Shown: positions 8,271 to 18,373, counted from the first letter of the stretch. The stretch: DNA of 64,000 bases from Algibacter sp. L1A34 (GCF_009796805.1 NZ_CP047029.1:1866001-1930000); one strand, 5' to 3'. Numbers and translations: made by a program. Notes: generated by a model from the sequence alone, not told the origin.

Positions 8271-9197
8271 ATGTTCGGAAAAAAAAGACCCACTCCACAA
8301 ATAGATAAAGACCAATTAGAGCTTATAGAAAATGCTCAAAAACGCATTAAGCAAAAGAAAGGATTATATATTCATTTTGTTATATTTTTGCTTGGCGCAG
8401 TTTTTTTAATAATCGCTAATACCGTTTTAGGTATTGGTAAAGACATTACTTTTTTTGGAAAAGAATGGTTTTTGTATGCTATTTTGGCTTGGTCATTTTT
8501 CTTTTTATACCATTTATTAAATGTGTTTATTACGCATCAATTTATGGGTAAAGCATGGGAGAAACAACAATTAGAAAAACTAGTAGCCAAACAACAAGCT
8601 CGTATTGAAACTCTAAAGACCACTTTAGCTAAAGAAGAAAAGCATATTGTTAAAAGTGAAGTCTTTAAGAGTGAGCAAAATGCAATAGAACCGTTAAGTT
8701 CTAATAAACAGGAACTCACTATTATTGTCGCTGCAGCGGAAAACGATGCGATAGGGAAAGGTAATAAGCTAATATGGCATTTAAGCGACGATTTAAAACG
8801 ATTTAAAAGCTTAACGAACAATCACCATATTATTATGGGGCGTAAAACGTTTGAAAGCTTCCCAAAGCCTTTGCCAAACCGTACACATGTTGTAATTACG
8901 CGCCAAAGTGATTATAAAGCACCTGAGGGCGTTATTCTAGTAAATAGCTTAGAAGAAGCTGTTATAGCTTGTAAAAGCGATTTACAACCTTACATTATAG
9001 GTGGTGGTGAAATTTATAGACAAGCACTGGCTATAGCAGATAAAATTGAGATTACAAGAGTGCATGAAAGTTTTGAGGCCGATACGTACTTCCCGAAAAT
9101 TGATATGTCGATTTGGAAAGAAACGGCACATAAGTTTCATAGTAAAGATGGAAAGCATGATTACGAATTTACTTTTCAGACTTACGAAAGAAAATAA
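8271..9197 (+). CDS. 2TM domain-dihydrofolate reductase fusion protein
   Basis: The 308-residue protein joins two normally separate proteins. Residues 1 to about 95 are a 2TM domain with two membrane helices (about 33-53 and 66-88), followed by a charged, coiled-coil-like linker to about 145. Residues 149-308 are a complete type I dihydrofolate reductase: LTIIVAAAENDAIG, LIWHLSDDLKRFKSLT with acidic D174 at the position of E. coli D27, IIMGRKTFESFPKPLPNR, and IIGGGEIYRQAL. It would reduce dihydrofolate from ThyA to tetrahydrofolate, here tethered to the inner membrane with DHFR in the cytoplasm. There is no ATG at the DHFR boundary and no stop in the linker, so the fusion looks genuine. Confidence 0.9.
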   Translation: MFGKKRPTPQIDKDQLELIENAQKRIKQKKGLYIHFVIFLLGAVFLIIANTVLGIGKDITFFGKEWFLYAILAWSFFFLYHLLNVFITHQFMGKAWEKQQLEKLVAKQQARIETLKTTLAKEEKHIVKSEVFKSEQNAIEPLSSNKQELTIIVAAAENDAIGKGNKLIWHLSDDLKRFKSLTNNHHIIMGRKTFESFPKPLPNRTHVVITRQSDYKAPEGVILVNSLEEAVIACKSDLQPYIIGGGEIYRQALAIADKIEITRVHESFEADTYFPKIDMSIWKETAHKFHSKDGKHDYEFTFQTYERK

Positions 9198-9242
9198 TCA
9201 GTATATTTTCTCATTTAATTTCTATACAGAATTTCAATATTT

Positions 9243-10799
9243 ATGGTAAAAGAACTTCAACTTCGTATTTCATTAAAAGAAGAAGAACGCAGTGATATTC
9301 TCGTTTTAAAGTCTGCTTTAAAATTAGATATTGATCGTGAAGATATTACGGGCGTAAAAGTTTTACGAAAATCTATAGATGCTAGAAAACCTAAAATAAT
9401 TCTCAACTATAAAGTAGCTGTTTATATTCGCGAAGCTTTACCGGAAAAATCCGATTATATTTTCGATTACAAAGATGTTTCAAAAGCTAAGCCCATTCAT
9501 ATTATTGGTTTCGGACCTGCAGGCATGTATGCGGCGTTGCGTTGTATAGAACTAGGTTTTAAACCTATTGTTTTAGAACGTGGAAAAAATGTTAAAGATC
9601 GTCGTCGTGATTTAAAAGCTATAAACCAAGATCATTTTGTAAACGAAGATTCTAACTATTGTTTTGGAGAAGGTGGAGCAGGAACTTATAGTGATGGAAA
9701 ACTTTACACACGAAGTTTAAAACGTGGTGATGTACGCCGTATTTTTGAAAATTTAGTTTTTCATGGAGCAACCGATCAAATTTTAGTTGATGCACATCCA
9801 CATATAGGAACAAATAAACTTCCAAAAGTGGTACAGAATATTCGTGAAACCATTTTAAATTATGGTGGAGAAGTGCATTTTGAAACACGAGTTACCGATT
9901 TCATTATAAAAGATAATAGCATCAAAGCTATTCAACTTCTTAATAAAGAAGAAATCCCAGTAGATCAAGTTATCTTAGCAACTGGTCATTCTGCAAGAGA
10001 CATCTTTTATTTACTTCATAAAAAAGAAATAGCCTTAGAAGCAAAATCATTTGCAATGGGTGTTCGTGTTGAGCACCCGCAACATATTATCGATTCTATT
10101 CAATACCATTGTTCTGGAGATCGTCACGAGCTTTTGCCTGCCGCATCTTACGGGTTAGTACAACAAGTTAACGAACGTGGTGTTTATTCATTTTGTATGT
10201 GTCCAGGCGGATTTATTGTTCCGGCAGCGACTGCAAATGGTGAAGTTGTAGTAAATGGTATGTCGCCGTCGAAGCGGAATAATTTATTTGCCAATTCGGG
10301 TATTGTGGTTGAAATTGATGTGAACAAAGATTTACCTAAATACGAGCAATTCGGCCCATTAAAAGGTTTAGAATATCAAAAGAATTTAGAGCGATTAGCT
10401 TTTACCGCAGGCGGAAGAAGTCAAGTAGCTCCAGCCCAGAGATTAACCGATTTTGTAAAAGGTAATCTATCGTCAAGTTTAAATCCAACTTCATACCAAC
10501 CGGGATTAAATTCAGCGCCATTACATTCGCTTTTACCAAAATTTATAGGAAGCAGATTAAGAAAAGGGTTTGAAGCTTTCGGACAAAAAATGAAAGGGTA
10601 TTACACCGAGGAGGCTAATGTTGTTGGTGTGGAATCTAGAACATCGTCTCCAGTTTCTATTCCTCGAAAAGAAAATTTGGCGCACCCTCAAATTTCTAAT
10701 TTATTTCCTTGTGGTGAAGGTGGTGGTTATGCAGGCGGTATTGTTTCGGCTGCTATGGATGGTGAGCGTTGTGCAGAAGCGGCAACGGAAAACTTATAG
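9243..10799 (+). CDS. NAD(P)/FAD-dependent oxidoreductase (COG2509-like)
   Basis: The 518-residue protein has a small N-terminal domain (about residues 1-85) and then a FAD-binding Rossmann motif (HIIGFGPAGMYAALRCIELG, followed by VLERG). A second conserved part is GEGGAGTYSDGKLYTR, and the C-terminal FPCGEGGGYAGGIVSAAMDG closes the FAD site. These features fit the uncharacterised flavoprotein dehydrogenase family COG2509. Substrate is unknown. It follows the DHFR gene by 45 bp and is probably co-transcribed with it. Confidence 0.85.
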   Translation: MVKELQLRISLKEEERSDILVLKSALKLDIDREDITGVKVLRKSIDARKPKIILNYKVAVYIREALPEKSDYIFDYKDVSKAKPIHIIGFGPAGMYAALRCIELGFKPIVLERGKNVKDRRRDLKAINQDHFVNEDSNYCFGEGGAGTYSDGKLYTRSLKRGDVRRIFENLVFHGATDQILVDAHPHIGTNKLPKVVQNIRETILNYGGEVHFETRVTDFIIKDNSIKAIQLLNKEEIPVDQVILATGHSARDIFYLLHKKEIALEAKSFAMGVRVEHPQHIIDSIQYHCSGDRHELLPAASYGLVQQVNERGVYSFCMCPGGFIVPAATANGEVVVNGMSPSKRNNLFANSGIVVEIDVNKDLPKYEQFGPLKGLEYQKNLERLAFTAGGRSQVAPAQRLTDFVKGNLSSSLNPTSYQPGLNSAPLHSLLPKFIGSRLRKGFEAFGQKMKGYYTEEANVVGVESRTSSPVSIPRKENLAHPQISNLFPCGEGGGYAGGIVSAAMDGERCAEAATENL

Positions 10800-10826
10800 T
10801 CTCCAGGATCTTTATACTTCATTTTT

Positions 10827-11218
10827 ATGACTGAAAAAGAAAAAATGATTGCGGGAAATCTATTCAATACCGAAGATGAAACGCTTATTTAAGAACGTTT
10901 CGAAACCCGAATTCATTTAGATAAAATAAACACACTTAGTGTTACAGAGAAAATAGAATATGAAGCTGTTTTTAAAGTGTTGATGCCTAATGCAGGAGAA
11001 AAACTTTATATAAAAACGCTTTTTATTGCGATTATGGTTACAACATAAAAACAGGTAATAACATTTGGATTGGTTGAAATATTACTATTTGTCTAGGTGT
11101 CGTTATTGGATATAATTTAGTGTTTGGTGTAGGTTCGGTGGTTACTAGAATTTTTTTAGATGATGTTTTTATTGCAGGAAATCCGGCTAAAATGATTAAA
11201 TCCATAGATAATAGTTAA
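10827..11218 (+). pseudogene. Decayed maltose O-acetyltransferase (left-handed beta-helix acyltransferase)
   Basis: The start MTEKEKMIAGNLFNTEDETLI is that of maltose/galactoside acetyltransferases and is broken by a TAA at 10890. Reading continues as ERFETRIHLDKIN. A shift of frame after KLYIKT gives CDYGYNIKTGNNIWIG, then another stop, then ICLGVVIGYNLVFGVGSVV and a normal end (FIAGNPAKMIKSIDNS). The segment that should lie between YGYNIKTG and NNIWIG, about 60 residues of hexapeptide repeats holding the active-site histidine, is missing. Two stops, one frameshift and a deletion make this a clear pseudogene, with both ends still recognisable. Confidence 0.85.
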
Positions 11219-11225
11219 TAATTGT

Positions 11226-11233
11226 TATTTTTG
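11226..11233 (+). promoter_or_regulatory. -7 promoter box for fabD-lspA
   Basis: TATTTTTG fits TAnnTTTG and lies 23 bp before the fabD start, just after the pseudogene. Confidence 0.55.
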
Positions 11234-11256
11234 CAGCACTAAAAATAGATCAACTT

Positions 11257-12150
11257 ATGAACGCATATATTTTTCCAGGCCAAGGCGCACAATTTTCAGG
11301 AATGGGTTTAGACCTTTATGAAAACTCTCCTTTAGCACAAAGTTTATTCGAAAAAGCTAACGATATATTAGGTTTTCACATTACCGACATTATGTTTGAA
11401 GGTTCTGCGGAAGACTTAAAACAAACCAAAGTTACACAACCAGCTATATTTTTACACTCGGTAATTTTAGCGAAAACTTTAGGCGAAAGTTTTAAACCAG
11501 ATATGGTAGCAGGACATTCTTTAGGTGAATTTTCAGCATTAGTTGCCAATGGAGCATTAACTTTTGAAGACGGTTTAAAACTGGTTTCTCAACGTGCTAT
11601 TGCGATGCAAAAAGCTTGCGAGTTAAAGCCAAGTACTATGGCTGCAGTTTTAGGTTTAGAAGATGCTGTAGTAGAAAAAATATGTAAAACCATAGAAGGT
11701 GTTGTTGTTCCTGCAAATTATAACTGTCCAGGTCAATTAGTGATTTCGGGAGAAATTGAAGCTATAAATAAAGCTTGTGAGGCTTTGAAAGAAGCTGGAG
11801 CACGTCGTGCTTTAGTATTACCTGTTGGTGGTGCATTCCACTCACCAATGATGGAGCCTGCTCGAGAAGAATTAGCGGCAGCTATTGAAAACACAAAATT
11901 TAGTAAACCAAATTGTCCAATTTATCAAAACGTAACGGCAAGTGCGGTTACCGATGAATCGGAAATAAAAGCGAATCTAATTTTGCAACTTACTGCGCCT
12001 GTACGTTGGACGCAATCTGTACAACAAATGATAAACGATGGTGCTACTTTATTTACTGAAGTAGGTCCCGGTAAAGTTTTACAAGGTTTAGTTAAAAAAA
12101 TTAATAGAGCTTCGGAAACGGCTTCTGCAACGTTAGATACAAATAAGTAA
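11257..12150 (+). CDS. fabD: Malonyl-CoA:ACP transacylase
   Basis: This 297-residue protein transfers malonyl from CoA to acyl carrier protein for fatty acid synthesis. The family signatures are present: FPGQGAQFSGMG near the N-terminus, the active-site serine in VAGHSLGEFSAL (about residue 90), the conserved arginine in SQRAIAMQ, and the catalytic histidine in GGAFHSPMMEPA. Length is normal. It is followed directly by lspA (TAA then ATG), so the two are coupled. Confidence 0.97.
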   Translation: MNAYIFPGQGAQFSGMGLDLYENSPLAQSLFEKANDILGFHITDIMFEGSAEDLKQTKVTQPAIFLHSVILAKTLGESFKPDMVAGHSLGEFSALVANGALTFEDGLKLVSQRAIAMQKACELKPSTMAAVLGLEDAVVEKICKTIEGVVVPANYNCPGQLVISGEIEAINKACEALKEAGARRALVLPVGGAFHSPMMEPAREELAAAIENTKFSKPNCPIYQNVTASAVTDESEIKANLILQLTAPVRWTQSVQQMINDGATLFTEVGPGKVLQGLVKKINRASETASATLDTNK

Positions 12151-12663
12151 ATGAAAATTACAAAACGCTCGATTTACATTATTTTAGTTATTGTTTTAAC
12201 TATTGCTGTTGATCAAATTTCTAAAATATTAGTTCGAAATAATATTGTTGGACGCACAGATCTTCATCCTGGAGAACGTATTTCGCTAATTGGGGATGCT
12301 TTTATTTTAATGAATGTTGAAAACACAGGTGCTTTTTTAGGTATGGGAAGCGATCTAAACCCAACACTTAGAATTATTTTATTATTAATTCTGCCTATTA
12401 TTGTTTTAGCTTTTGTTTTGCGTCATATTTTAAAAGATACAAGCTTAGATAATTTATCTCTTTTTGCTTTTGCTAGTATTATTGGTGGTGGTATTGCTAA
12501 TGTTTACGACCGTGTAGTTTATGGTTCTGTAACCGATTTTTTCTTTATTGATTTAGGAGGTGTTTTTAGAACAGGTATTTTTAATATGGCCGATTTATCG
12601 GTAACAACCGGAATGATTATTTTGGTGATTATGAGTTTTAAGAAGAAGAAAAAAGAAGCTTAA
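12151..12663 (+). CDS. lspA: Lipoprotein signal peptidase (signal peptidase II)
   Basis: The 170-residue inner-membrane aspartyl protease removes signal peptides from prolipoproteins, of which this window encodes many. Four hydrophobic segments are visible. Conserved blocks are VDQISKILVRN, NVENTGAFLG, and the two catalytic aspartate regions GGGIANVYDRVVYGSVTDF and FNMADLSV. The start codon follows the fabD stop with no gap. Confidence 0.96.
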   Translation: MKITKRSIYIILVIVLTIAVDQISKILVRNNIVGRTDLHPGERISLIGDAFILMNVENTGAFLGMGSDLNPTLRIILLLILPIIVLAFVLRHILKDTSLDNLSLFAFASIIGGGIANVYDRVVYGSVTDFFFIDLGGVFRTGIFNMADLSVTTGMIILVIMSFKKKKKEA

Positions 12664-12687
12664 AAATAGTGATATCTTAATCAAATA

Positions 12688-12722
12688 AAAAAACCAACTA
12701 AAATATTTAGTTGGTTTTTTTA
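12688..12722. terminator. Terminator between lspA and the M1 peptidase gene
   Basis: The hairpin AACCAACTAAA / TTTAGTTGGTT, flanked by A and T runs, separates convergent genes and can act on both strands. Confidence 0.85.
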
Positions 12723-12747
12723 TTTATAATTTTAAAAAAGCTTAGTT

Positions 12748-14973
12748 CTATTTTTTGGATTTAAACCTATCAAACTCCGATTTTGAATCTGTTTTAGGAA
12801 AGCTATTGTTATTCATATCGGTATCTGCAAGCTCAAAATTAGGATCCAAATTCACCTTAACAACTTCTTTACTTTTTATAAAGGTTTTCTTGATTTCATA
12901 TTCGTTTCTTCTCCATATTTGAGCCGGAATTCTATCAATTTCCGAAGAACCATCAGAATAAATCCATTCAACAATAACGGGCATTACTAAACCTCCAATG
13001 TTTTTAACTGTAATTTCATAAATGTTTTTTCCAGAAAGCTGTTTGCGCATTTCAGATTCATCTAAACGTGAAGTAAATTGTCCGTAATCTTTATCGGGAG
13101 TCGAAATCATATTAATAATTTCTGGCCCATTCGAGAAATCTTTAGCTGTTGTTTCTCCATGAGGACCACTCATTTCTATCTTGGCATTCAAGGTTGTGTT
13201 TTTGCCTTCTAAATTGGAGTTTTCCTCATGTACTTTAAACCATTTTATATTGCTTAATTCTAAATCAACATAATCTGTTGTAAAAAACCAACCTTTGTAA
13301 AACCAGTCTAAATCGGTTGCTGTAGCATCTTCTAAGGTTCTAAATAAATCTGCTGGATTTGGGTGTTTGTATTTCCATCGGTTGGCATATTCTCTAAAAG
13401 CTTCATCAAATAAGTCTTTACCTATAATTGAATTACGCAGCATTTGTAAGCCAACGGTTGGTTTAATATAAAAATTAGCTCCAAATTGATTGAATAATTC
13501 ATTATCCGATGTTGTCATTATTGGGCGTAAAATGTTTTTGTCGCCAGTCATAAACGGGACAATTTTTTTAGGTGTAACGTGGCTGTAATTTGGGTAACGT
13601 TCTTTTAATGTGCGTTGGTGTAAAAAAGTATTTAATCCTTCGTCCATCCACATCCATTTACGTTCGTCGGAACTTACAATCATTGGGAACCAGTTGTGTC
13701 CTACTTCATGGATGATGGTGCCAATCATACCTGCTTTAGCTTTTTCGCTTATTTTGCCATTTTTTGGGCGGCCACCATTAAAACTAATCATTGGGAATTC
13801 CATGCCAATATTAGACGTGTTAACGGAAATAGCAACGGGGTAAGGGTAGTCGAAAGTTGCGTTTGAATATACTTCAAGTGCATTTTTAATGGCTCTTGTA
13901 GATTCTTCCTGCCAAACGGGTAAACCTTCTTTTGGATAAAACGACATAGCTATTACTGTATTAGTTGGTAATTTTACAGCTTGAGCATCCCACATAAATT
14001 TTCTAGATGATGCAAATGCAAAATCCCGAACATTTTTTGCGTTAAATTTCCATGTTTTTTTATTGGTGGATTTATTCTTTTTGTTGAGGTCAGCTTCTTC
14101 TTTAGTAATTATCATTATCGGTTTTTCGAAACTGGTTTTAGCGTCCTTCAAGCGTTTAAGCTGTGTTTTTGTAAGTACGGATTCACTATTTTCTAATGTG
14201 CCAGTTGCAGCAATTATATGATCTGCAGGAACGGTAATCTCAACATCGTAATCTCCAAATTCTAAGGCAAACTCGCCAAGCTTTTGAAATTGTTGGTTTT
14301 GCCAACCTTCAGTATCGCTGTATACGGCCATTCTAGGAAACCAATGAGCAATTAAATACGCACTGTTGTCATCTTCAGGGAAATACTCATAACCTTCTCT
14401 AGATAGTGTGTACATGCTTCTATCTGTTATTGGGTAAGACCATGCGATAGAAAAACTAATTTGTTCACCAGATTTTAGAGGTTCATTCAATTTAACCTTC
14501 ATCATGGTGTTATTTATCATGATTTTTAGGTTTTGGTTATTAGCGTCTTTTATCTGCTTTATAGAGTAACCCGCAGGAAAGTCAATAGTTCGGGTAAGAA
14601 ATTGCATTTTTCTAGTAGTAATAAAATCTTTAATCTCATTATTGATACTACCAAAATCTTCATTCTCTTTTTTGTTTACATTTTGTTCTAACTGAAGCCA
14701 TAAATAGGTTAACTCATCTGGAGAATTATTAAAATATGTTATAGTTTCTTCTCCTGTAAGGGTGTTAGTTTTTTCATCTATTGTTGCTTTTATTTTATAG
14801 TTAGCGCGCTGTTGCCAATAATCTTTACCGGGAGCACCACTTGCTGTGCGGTAAGTATTTGGTGCAGCAATTAAATTATCAATAGGTTCAAATTTACCTT
14901 GCCAAGGTTTAGTTTGTGCATTTAAACTAAAGTTAAGTAGAAAAGTGAAAATTATAATAGGGAGTAATCGCAT
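12748..14973 (-). CDS. M1 family metallopeptidase, secreted
   Basis: The 741-residue protein has a signal peptide (MRLLPIIIFTFLLNFSLNAQ) and the aminopeptidase-N fold. The zinc site is in GTIIHEVGHNWFP with the third ligand in the WMDEGLNTF segment 18 residues later. The exopeptidase-type motif region is GMEFPMISFNGG rather than a strict GxMEN, so substrate use may differ from PepN. It would act in the periplasm or at the cell surface to degrade peptides. The gene is monocistronic and convergent with lspA. Confidence 0.9.
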   Translation of the reverse strand: MRLLPIIIFTFLLNFSLNAQTKPWQGKFEPIDNLIAAPNTYRTASGAPGKDYWQQRANYKIKATIDEKTNTLTGEETITYFNNSPDELTYLWLQLEQNVNKKENEDFGSINNEIKDFITTRKMQFLTRTIDFPAGYSIKQIKDANNQNLKIMINNTMMKVKLNEPLKSGEQISFSIAWSYPITDRSMYTLSREGYEYFPEDDNSAYLIAHWFPRMAVYSDTEGWQNQQFQKLGEFALEFGDYDVEITVPADHIIAATGTLENSESVLTKTQLKRLKDAKTSFEKPIMIITKEEADLNKKNKSTNKKTWKFNAKNVRDFAFASSRKFMWDAQAVKLPTNTVIAMSFYPKEGLPVWQEESTRAIKNALEVYSNATFDYPYPVAISVNTSNIGMEFPMISFNGGRPKNGKISEKAKAGMIGTIIHEVGHNWFPMIVSSDERKWMWMDEGLNTFLHQRTLKERYPNYSHVTPKKIVPFMTGDKNILRPIMTTSDNELFNQFGANFYIKPTVGLQMLRNSIIGKDLFDEAFREYANRWKYKHPNPADLFRTLEDATATDLDWFYKGWFFTTDYVDLELSNIKWFKVHEENSNLEGKNTTLNAKIEMSGPHGETTAKDFSNGPEIINMISTPDKDYGQFTSRLDESEMRKQLSGKNIYEITVKNIGGLVMPVIVEWIYSDGSSEIDRIPAQIWRRNEYEIKKTFIKSKEVVKVNLDPNFELADTDMNNNSFPKTDSKSEFDRFKSKK

Positions 14974-15185
14974 ATCGTGATGGTTATATATTGATATTTT
15001 AAAAAATACAAGATACTAATTATAGATAAGCTTTATAATTAATGTAAGACTTTTGTAAAAACAGATCTTTTTTTGGTAAGAAAAAAACATGAAATTATAG
15101 AAGAATTATCTTTTAAATCATGAATTAGGATAAGGTGAAATTTGGATTAAGCTTACTGTTTTGTATTAAAACTAGTTATTTTATC

Positions 15186-15216
15186 TTGTTTACTGCTTTC
15201 GTGTTCAGTACATTTG
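15186..15216 (+). promoter_or_regulatory. Full promoter for ppa
   Basis: TTG at 15186-15188 and TACATTTG at 15209-15216 are 20 bp apart, matching the Bacteroidetes housekeeping promoter (-33 TTG, -7 TAnnTTTG). The rest of the 302-bp gap from 14974 shows nothing recognisable. Confidence 0.65.
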
Positions 15217-15275
15217 TATTCTGATATAGAAATAAAATCCTTTCTTAAAAGGATAAATATAAAATAAGATTTAAT

Positions 15276-15809
15276 ATGAGTAAAAAGCAAGCACAACCCT
15301 TAACTTTTGATGTTTTAATTGAAATACCAAAAGGAAGTAGAAATAAATACGAATACGATTTTACATTACACAAAATCCGTTTTGACCGTATGTTATTTTC
15401 TTCAATGATGTATCCTGGTGATTATGGGTTTATTCCCGAAACATTAGCGTTAGATAAAGATCCTTTAGATGTATTAGTTTTAGGTCATCAACCTACATTC
15501 CCAATGGTTGTAATGGAAGTTCGCCCAATTGGTGTTTTTTATATGACTGATGAAAAAGGTCCGGATGAAAAAATTATTTGCGTACCAGTATCAGATCCTA
15601 TTTGGAGTAATAAAATGGATATTGCTGATTTAAACCCACACAGATTAAAAGAAATAGAACATTTCTTTCAAGTATATAAAGATTTAGAGAAGAAAAAAGT
15701 TGATACAGGCGGTTGGGGAAATGCAGAGGAAGCTGTGAAAATTTATCATGAATGTGTAGATCGTTATGATAAAAGCGAGCACAAGAAAAAACGTACTTTT
15801 ACTATCTAA
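15276..15809 (+). CDS. ppa: Inorganic pyrophosphatase (soluble, family I)
   Basis: The 177-residue enzyme hydrolyses pyrophosphate made by biosynthetic reactions. It shows the family I metal-binding signature in DKDPLDVLVLGHQP and the YPGDYGFIPETLALD region with conserved tyrosine and acidic residues. It lies directly upstream of hppA, a membrane pyrophosphatase, with a terminator between them, so two pyrophosphate-consuming enzymes are neighbours but have separate promoters. Confidence 0.96.
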   Translation: MSKKQAQPLTFDVLIEIPKGSRNKYEYDFTLHKIRFDRMLFSSMMYPGDYGFIPETLALDKDPLDVLVLGHQPTFPMVVMEVRPIGVFYMTDEKGPDEKIICVPVSDPIWSNKMDIADLNPHRLKEIEHFFQVYKDLEKKKVDTGGWGNAEEAVKIYHECVDRYDKSEHKKKRTFTI

Positions 15810-15841
15810 TTAGTAGATTCTTAAAATATCGTATAATAAAT

Positions 15842-15873
15842 GAGTCATCTTTAACTAAAGGTGGCTTTTTTTA
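15842..15873 (+). terminator. Terminator after ppa
   Basis: The hairpin AGTCATCTTT-AACT-AAAGGTGGCT (with two G-U pairs) is followed by a T run. Confidence 0.7.
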
Positions 15874-15894
15874 TTAATTATATTTCCTTATTTT

Positions 15895-15902
15895 TAGCTT
15901 TG
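15895..15902 (+). promoter_or_regulatory. -7 promoter box for hppA
   Basis: TAGCTTTG fits TAnnTTTG, 35 bp before the hppA start and after the ppa terminator. Confidence 0.45.
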
Positions 15903-15937
15903 GAAAAAATTAACTAACCCAAAACCATCTAACTAAT

Positions 15938-18346
15938 ATGGAATTAATAATAAAATTTTTACCTCTTTTCGGAATTGGAGCATTATTGTTCGTCTTTATA
16001 AAAAGTGCTTGGGTTACTAAGCAAGATCAAGGCGATGAAAAAATGATTAGAATAGCCAAGAATATTGCCGATGGAGCGATGTCTTTTCTTAAAGCAGAAT
16101 ACAAAATCTTATCAATTTTTGTGGTAGCTGTAGCTATCTTATTATATTTTAAAGGAGATGCCGAAATGGGCTCTCATGGTATGGTAGCCGTATCTTTTAT
16201 TGTTGGCGCTATTTGTTCAGCATTAGCTGGATTTATTGGTATGAAGGTAGCCACGAAAGCTAATGTTAGAACTACAAACGCTGCGCGTACTTCTTTAGGG
16301 AAAGCCTTAGAAGTTGCTTTTGCAGGTGGTGCCGTTATGGGGCTTGGTGTTGTAGGTTTAGGTATTTTAGGATTAAGCGGATTATTTATGCTTTATCAAA
16401 ACATGTGGTCTGGTCCAGAGAATTTATCTTTAGTACTTAATGTGCTTTCTGGTTTTTCTCTTGGAGCATCATCTATTGCCTTATTTGCCCGTGTTGGTGG
16501 AGGTATTTATACCAAAGCTGCCGATGTTGGAGCCGATTTGGTTGGTAAGGTTGAAGCAGGAATTCCTGAAGACCATCCTTTAAACCCTGCAACTATTGCT
16601 GATAATGTTGGTGATAATGTTGGAGATGTCGCTGGTATGGGAGCCGATTTATTCGAGTCTTACGTTGGTTCTATTATAGGTACCATGGTTTTAGGAGCTT
16701 TTATTTTAACTCCAGATTTCAATGGTTTAGGAGCTGTGTATCTTCCTTTAGTTCTGGGAGCTGTTGGAATTGTAATGTCTATACTAGGCACATTTTTTGT
16801 AAAAGTAAAAGATGGAGGGAATCCACAAACAGCATTAAATATAGGTGAGTTTGGCTCAGCCGGATTAATGGTTGTGGCTTCTTATTTTATTATTAAAGCA
16901 TTAATTCCAGAATCTGTTGAAGGATTACCTTTTGGTGCTATGGGTGTGTTTTGGGCAACTATAGCAGGCTTGGTTGCAGGTTTAGGTGTTGGTAAAATAA
17001 CAGAATATTATACGGCTACAGGTAAAAAACCCGTTATGTCTATTGTCGAGCAGTCGGAAACAGGCGCTGCTACAAATATTATAGCAGGCTTAGGTGTAGG
17101 TATGATGTCTACAATGATTCCTATTTTATTAATTGCTGCAGCAATTATGGTGTCTCATTATTTTGCTGGATTATATGGTATTGCTATTGCAGCCGTTGGT
17201 ATGCTAGCTAATACAGGGATTCAGTTAGCAGTTGATGCGTATGGACCAATTTGTGACAATGCTGGTGGAATTGCAGAAATGGCAGAATTGCCAAAAGAAG
17301 TACGTGAGCGTACGGATAAATTAGATGCTGTTGGTAATACAACTGCAGCAGTTGGTAAAGGATTTGCTATTGCTTCGGCAGCGTTAACGGCATTAGCCTT
17401 ATTTGCTGCTTTTATGAAAACAGCTGGCGTAACCGCAATTGATGTATCTCAACCACAGATTATGGCTGGTTTATTAGTAGGAGGTATGTTACCATTTGTT
17501 TTTTCTGCATTATCAATGAATGCGGTAGGGCGTGCTGCTATGGCAATGATAGAAGAAGTACGAAGACAATTTAGAGATATACCTCAATTAAAAGCAGCTT
17601 TGGCTGTAATGCGTAAATACGATTCGGATATGTCTAAAGCGACTAAAGAAGATCGTGCTATTTTTGATGCGGCCGATGGTTATGCTGAATACGATAAATG
17701 TGTTGATATTTCTACAAAAGCATCTATTAGAGAAATGGTATTGCCAGGGTTATTGGCGATTGCTGTACCTGTTGCGGTTGGTTTTATTGGTGGTGCCGAA
17801 ATGTTAGGTGGGCTTTTAGCTGGAGTAACAACTTGTGGTGTTCTTATGGCTATCTTTCAGTCTAATGCTGGTGGTGCTTGGGATAATGCTAAGAAAACTA
17901 TTGAAGAACAAGGTAGAAAAGGAACCGATGCTCATAAAGCAGCCGTTGTAGGAGATACGGTTGGAGATCCATTTAAAGATACGTCTGGTCCTTCATTAAA
18001 TATTCTATTGAAATTAATGTCGGTTGTGGCTTTGGTTATCGCTCCAAGTATTGCAATATCTTCCAATGATGTTGCTGCTTATGTTAATAAAACGGATGGT
18101 ATAGAGCAAGTTGAAGTTAAAAAAGAAGTAAATGTTCAAATACATAAAAATGACGATGGCACTGTAAAAGCCATTGTGAAAACGGTAATGACAAAAAATG
18201 GAGAAGGTTCTACAACCTATGAGAATTTTGAAGGTACAGAAGCTGAGGTAAAGAAAAATCTTGCGGCTTTAAATGAAGATGGTAAAGATGTAATTATCGA
18301 AATACAAAATGATATGAATAAAGTTGAAGAAGATGTTTTAAATTAG
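15938..18346 (+). CDS. hppA: Membrane-bound ion-pumping pyrophosphatase, K+-dependent type
   Basis: The 802-residue protein is a membrane pyrophosphatase that uses pyrophosphate hydrolysis to pump Na+ and/or H+. Seen motifs are the substrate site [19 protein letters not shown] followed by [20 protein letters not shown], the second acidic site [12 protein letters not shown], and the third [33 protein letters not shown] has alanine where K+-independent enzymes carry lysine, which indicates the K+-dependent class, typical of Na+ pumps. After the last membrane helix comes a hydrophilic tail of about 90 residues (from [11 protein letters not shown]) not found in standard members. Confidence 0.95.
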   Translation: MELIIKFLPLFGIGALLFVFIKSAWVTKQDQGDEKMIRIAKNIADGAMSFLKAEYKILSIFVVAVAILLYFKGDAEMGSHGMVAVSFIVGAICSALAGFIGMKVATKANVRTTNAARTSLGKALEVAFAGGAVMGLGVVGLGILGLSGLFMLYQNMWSGPENLSLVLNVLSGFSLGASSIALFARVGGGIYTKAADVGADLVGKVEAGIPEDHPLNPATIADNVGDNVGDVAGMGADLFESYVGSIIGTMVLGAFILTPDFNGLGAVYLPLVLGAVGIVMSILGTFFVKVKDGGNPQTALNIGEFGSAGLMVVASYFIIKALIPESVEGLPFGAMGVFWATIAGLVAGLGVGKITEYYTATGKKPVMSIVEQSETGAATNIIAGLGVGMMSTMIPILLIAAAIMVSHYFAGLYGIAIAAVGMLANTGIQLAVDAYGPICDNAGGIAEMAELPKEVRERTDKLDAVGNTTAAVGKGFAIASAALTALALFAAFMKTAGVTAIDVSQPQIMAGLLVGGMLPFVFSALSMNAVGRAAMAMIEEVRRQFRDIPQLKAALAVMRKYDSDMSKATKEDRAIFDAADGYAEYDKCVDISTKASIREMVLPGLLAIAVPVAVGFIGGAEMLGGLLAGVTTCGVLMAIFQSNAGGAWDNAKKTIEEQGRKGTDAHKAAVVGDTVGDPFKDTSGPSLNILLKLMSVVALVIAPSIAISSNDVAAYVNKTDGIEQVEVKKEVNVQIHKNDDGTVKAIVKTVMTKNGEGSTTYENFEGTEAEVKKNLAALNEDGKDVIIEIQNDMNKVEEDVLN

Positions 18347-18373
18347 ATTAGACTTCTTTTTTTAGTAATTTTT

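Noticed and set aside
8600..8760. Frameshift or artefact joining a 2TM protein and DHFR
   Set aside because: The linker is open in one frame, has ordinary codon usage and no hidden start at the DHFR boundary, so a genuine fusion is simpler. Resequencing would settle it.
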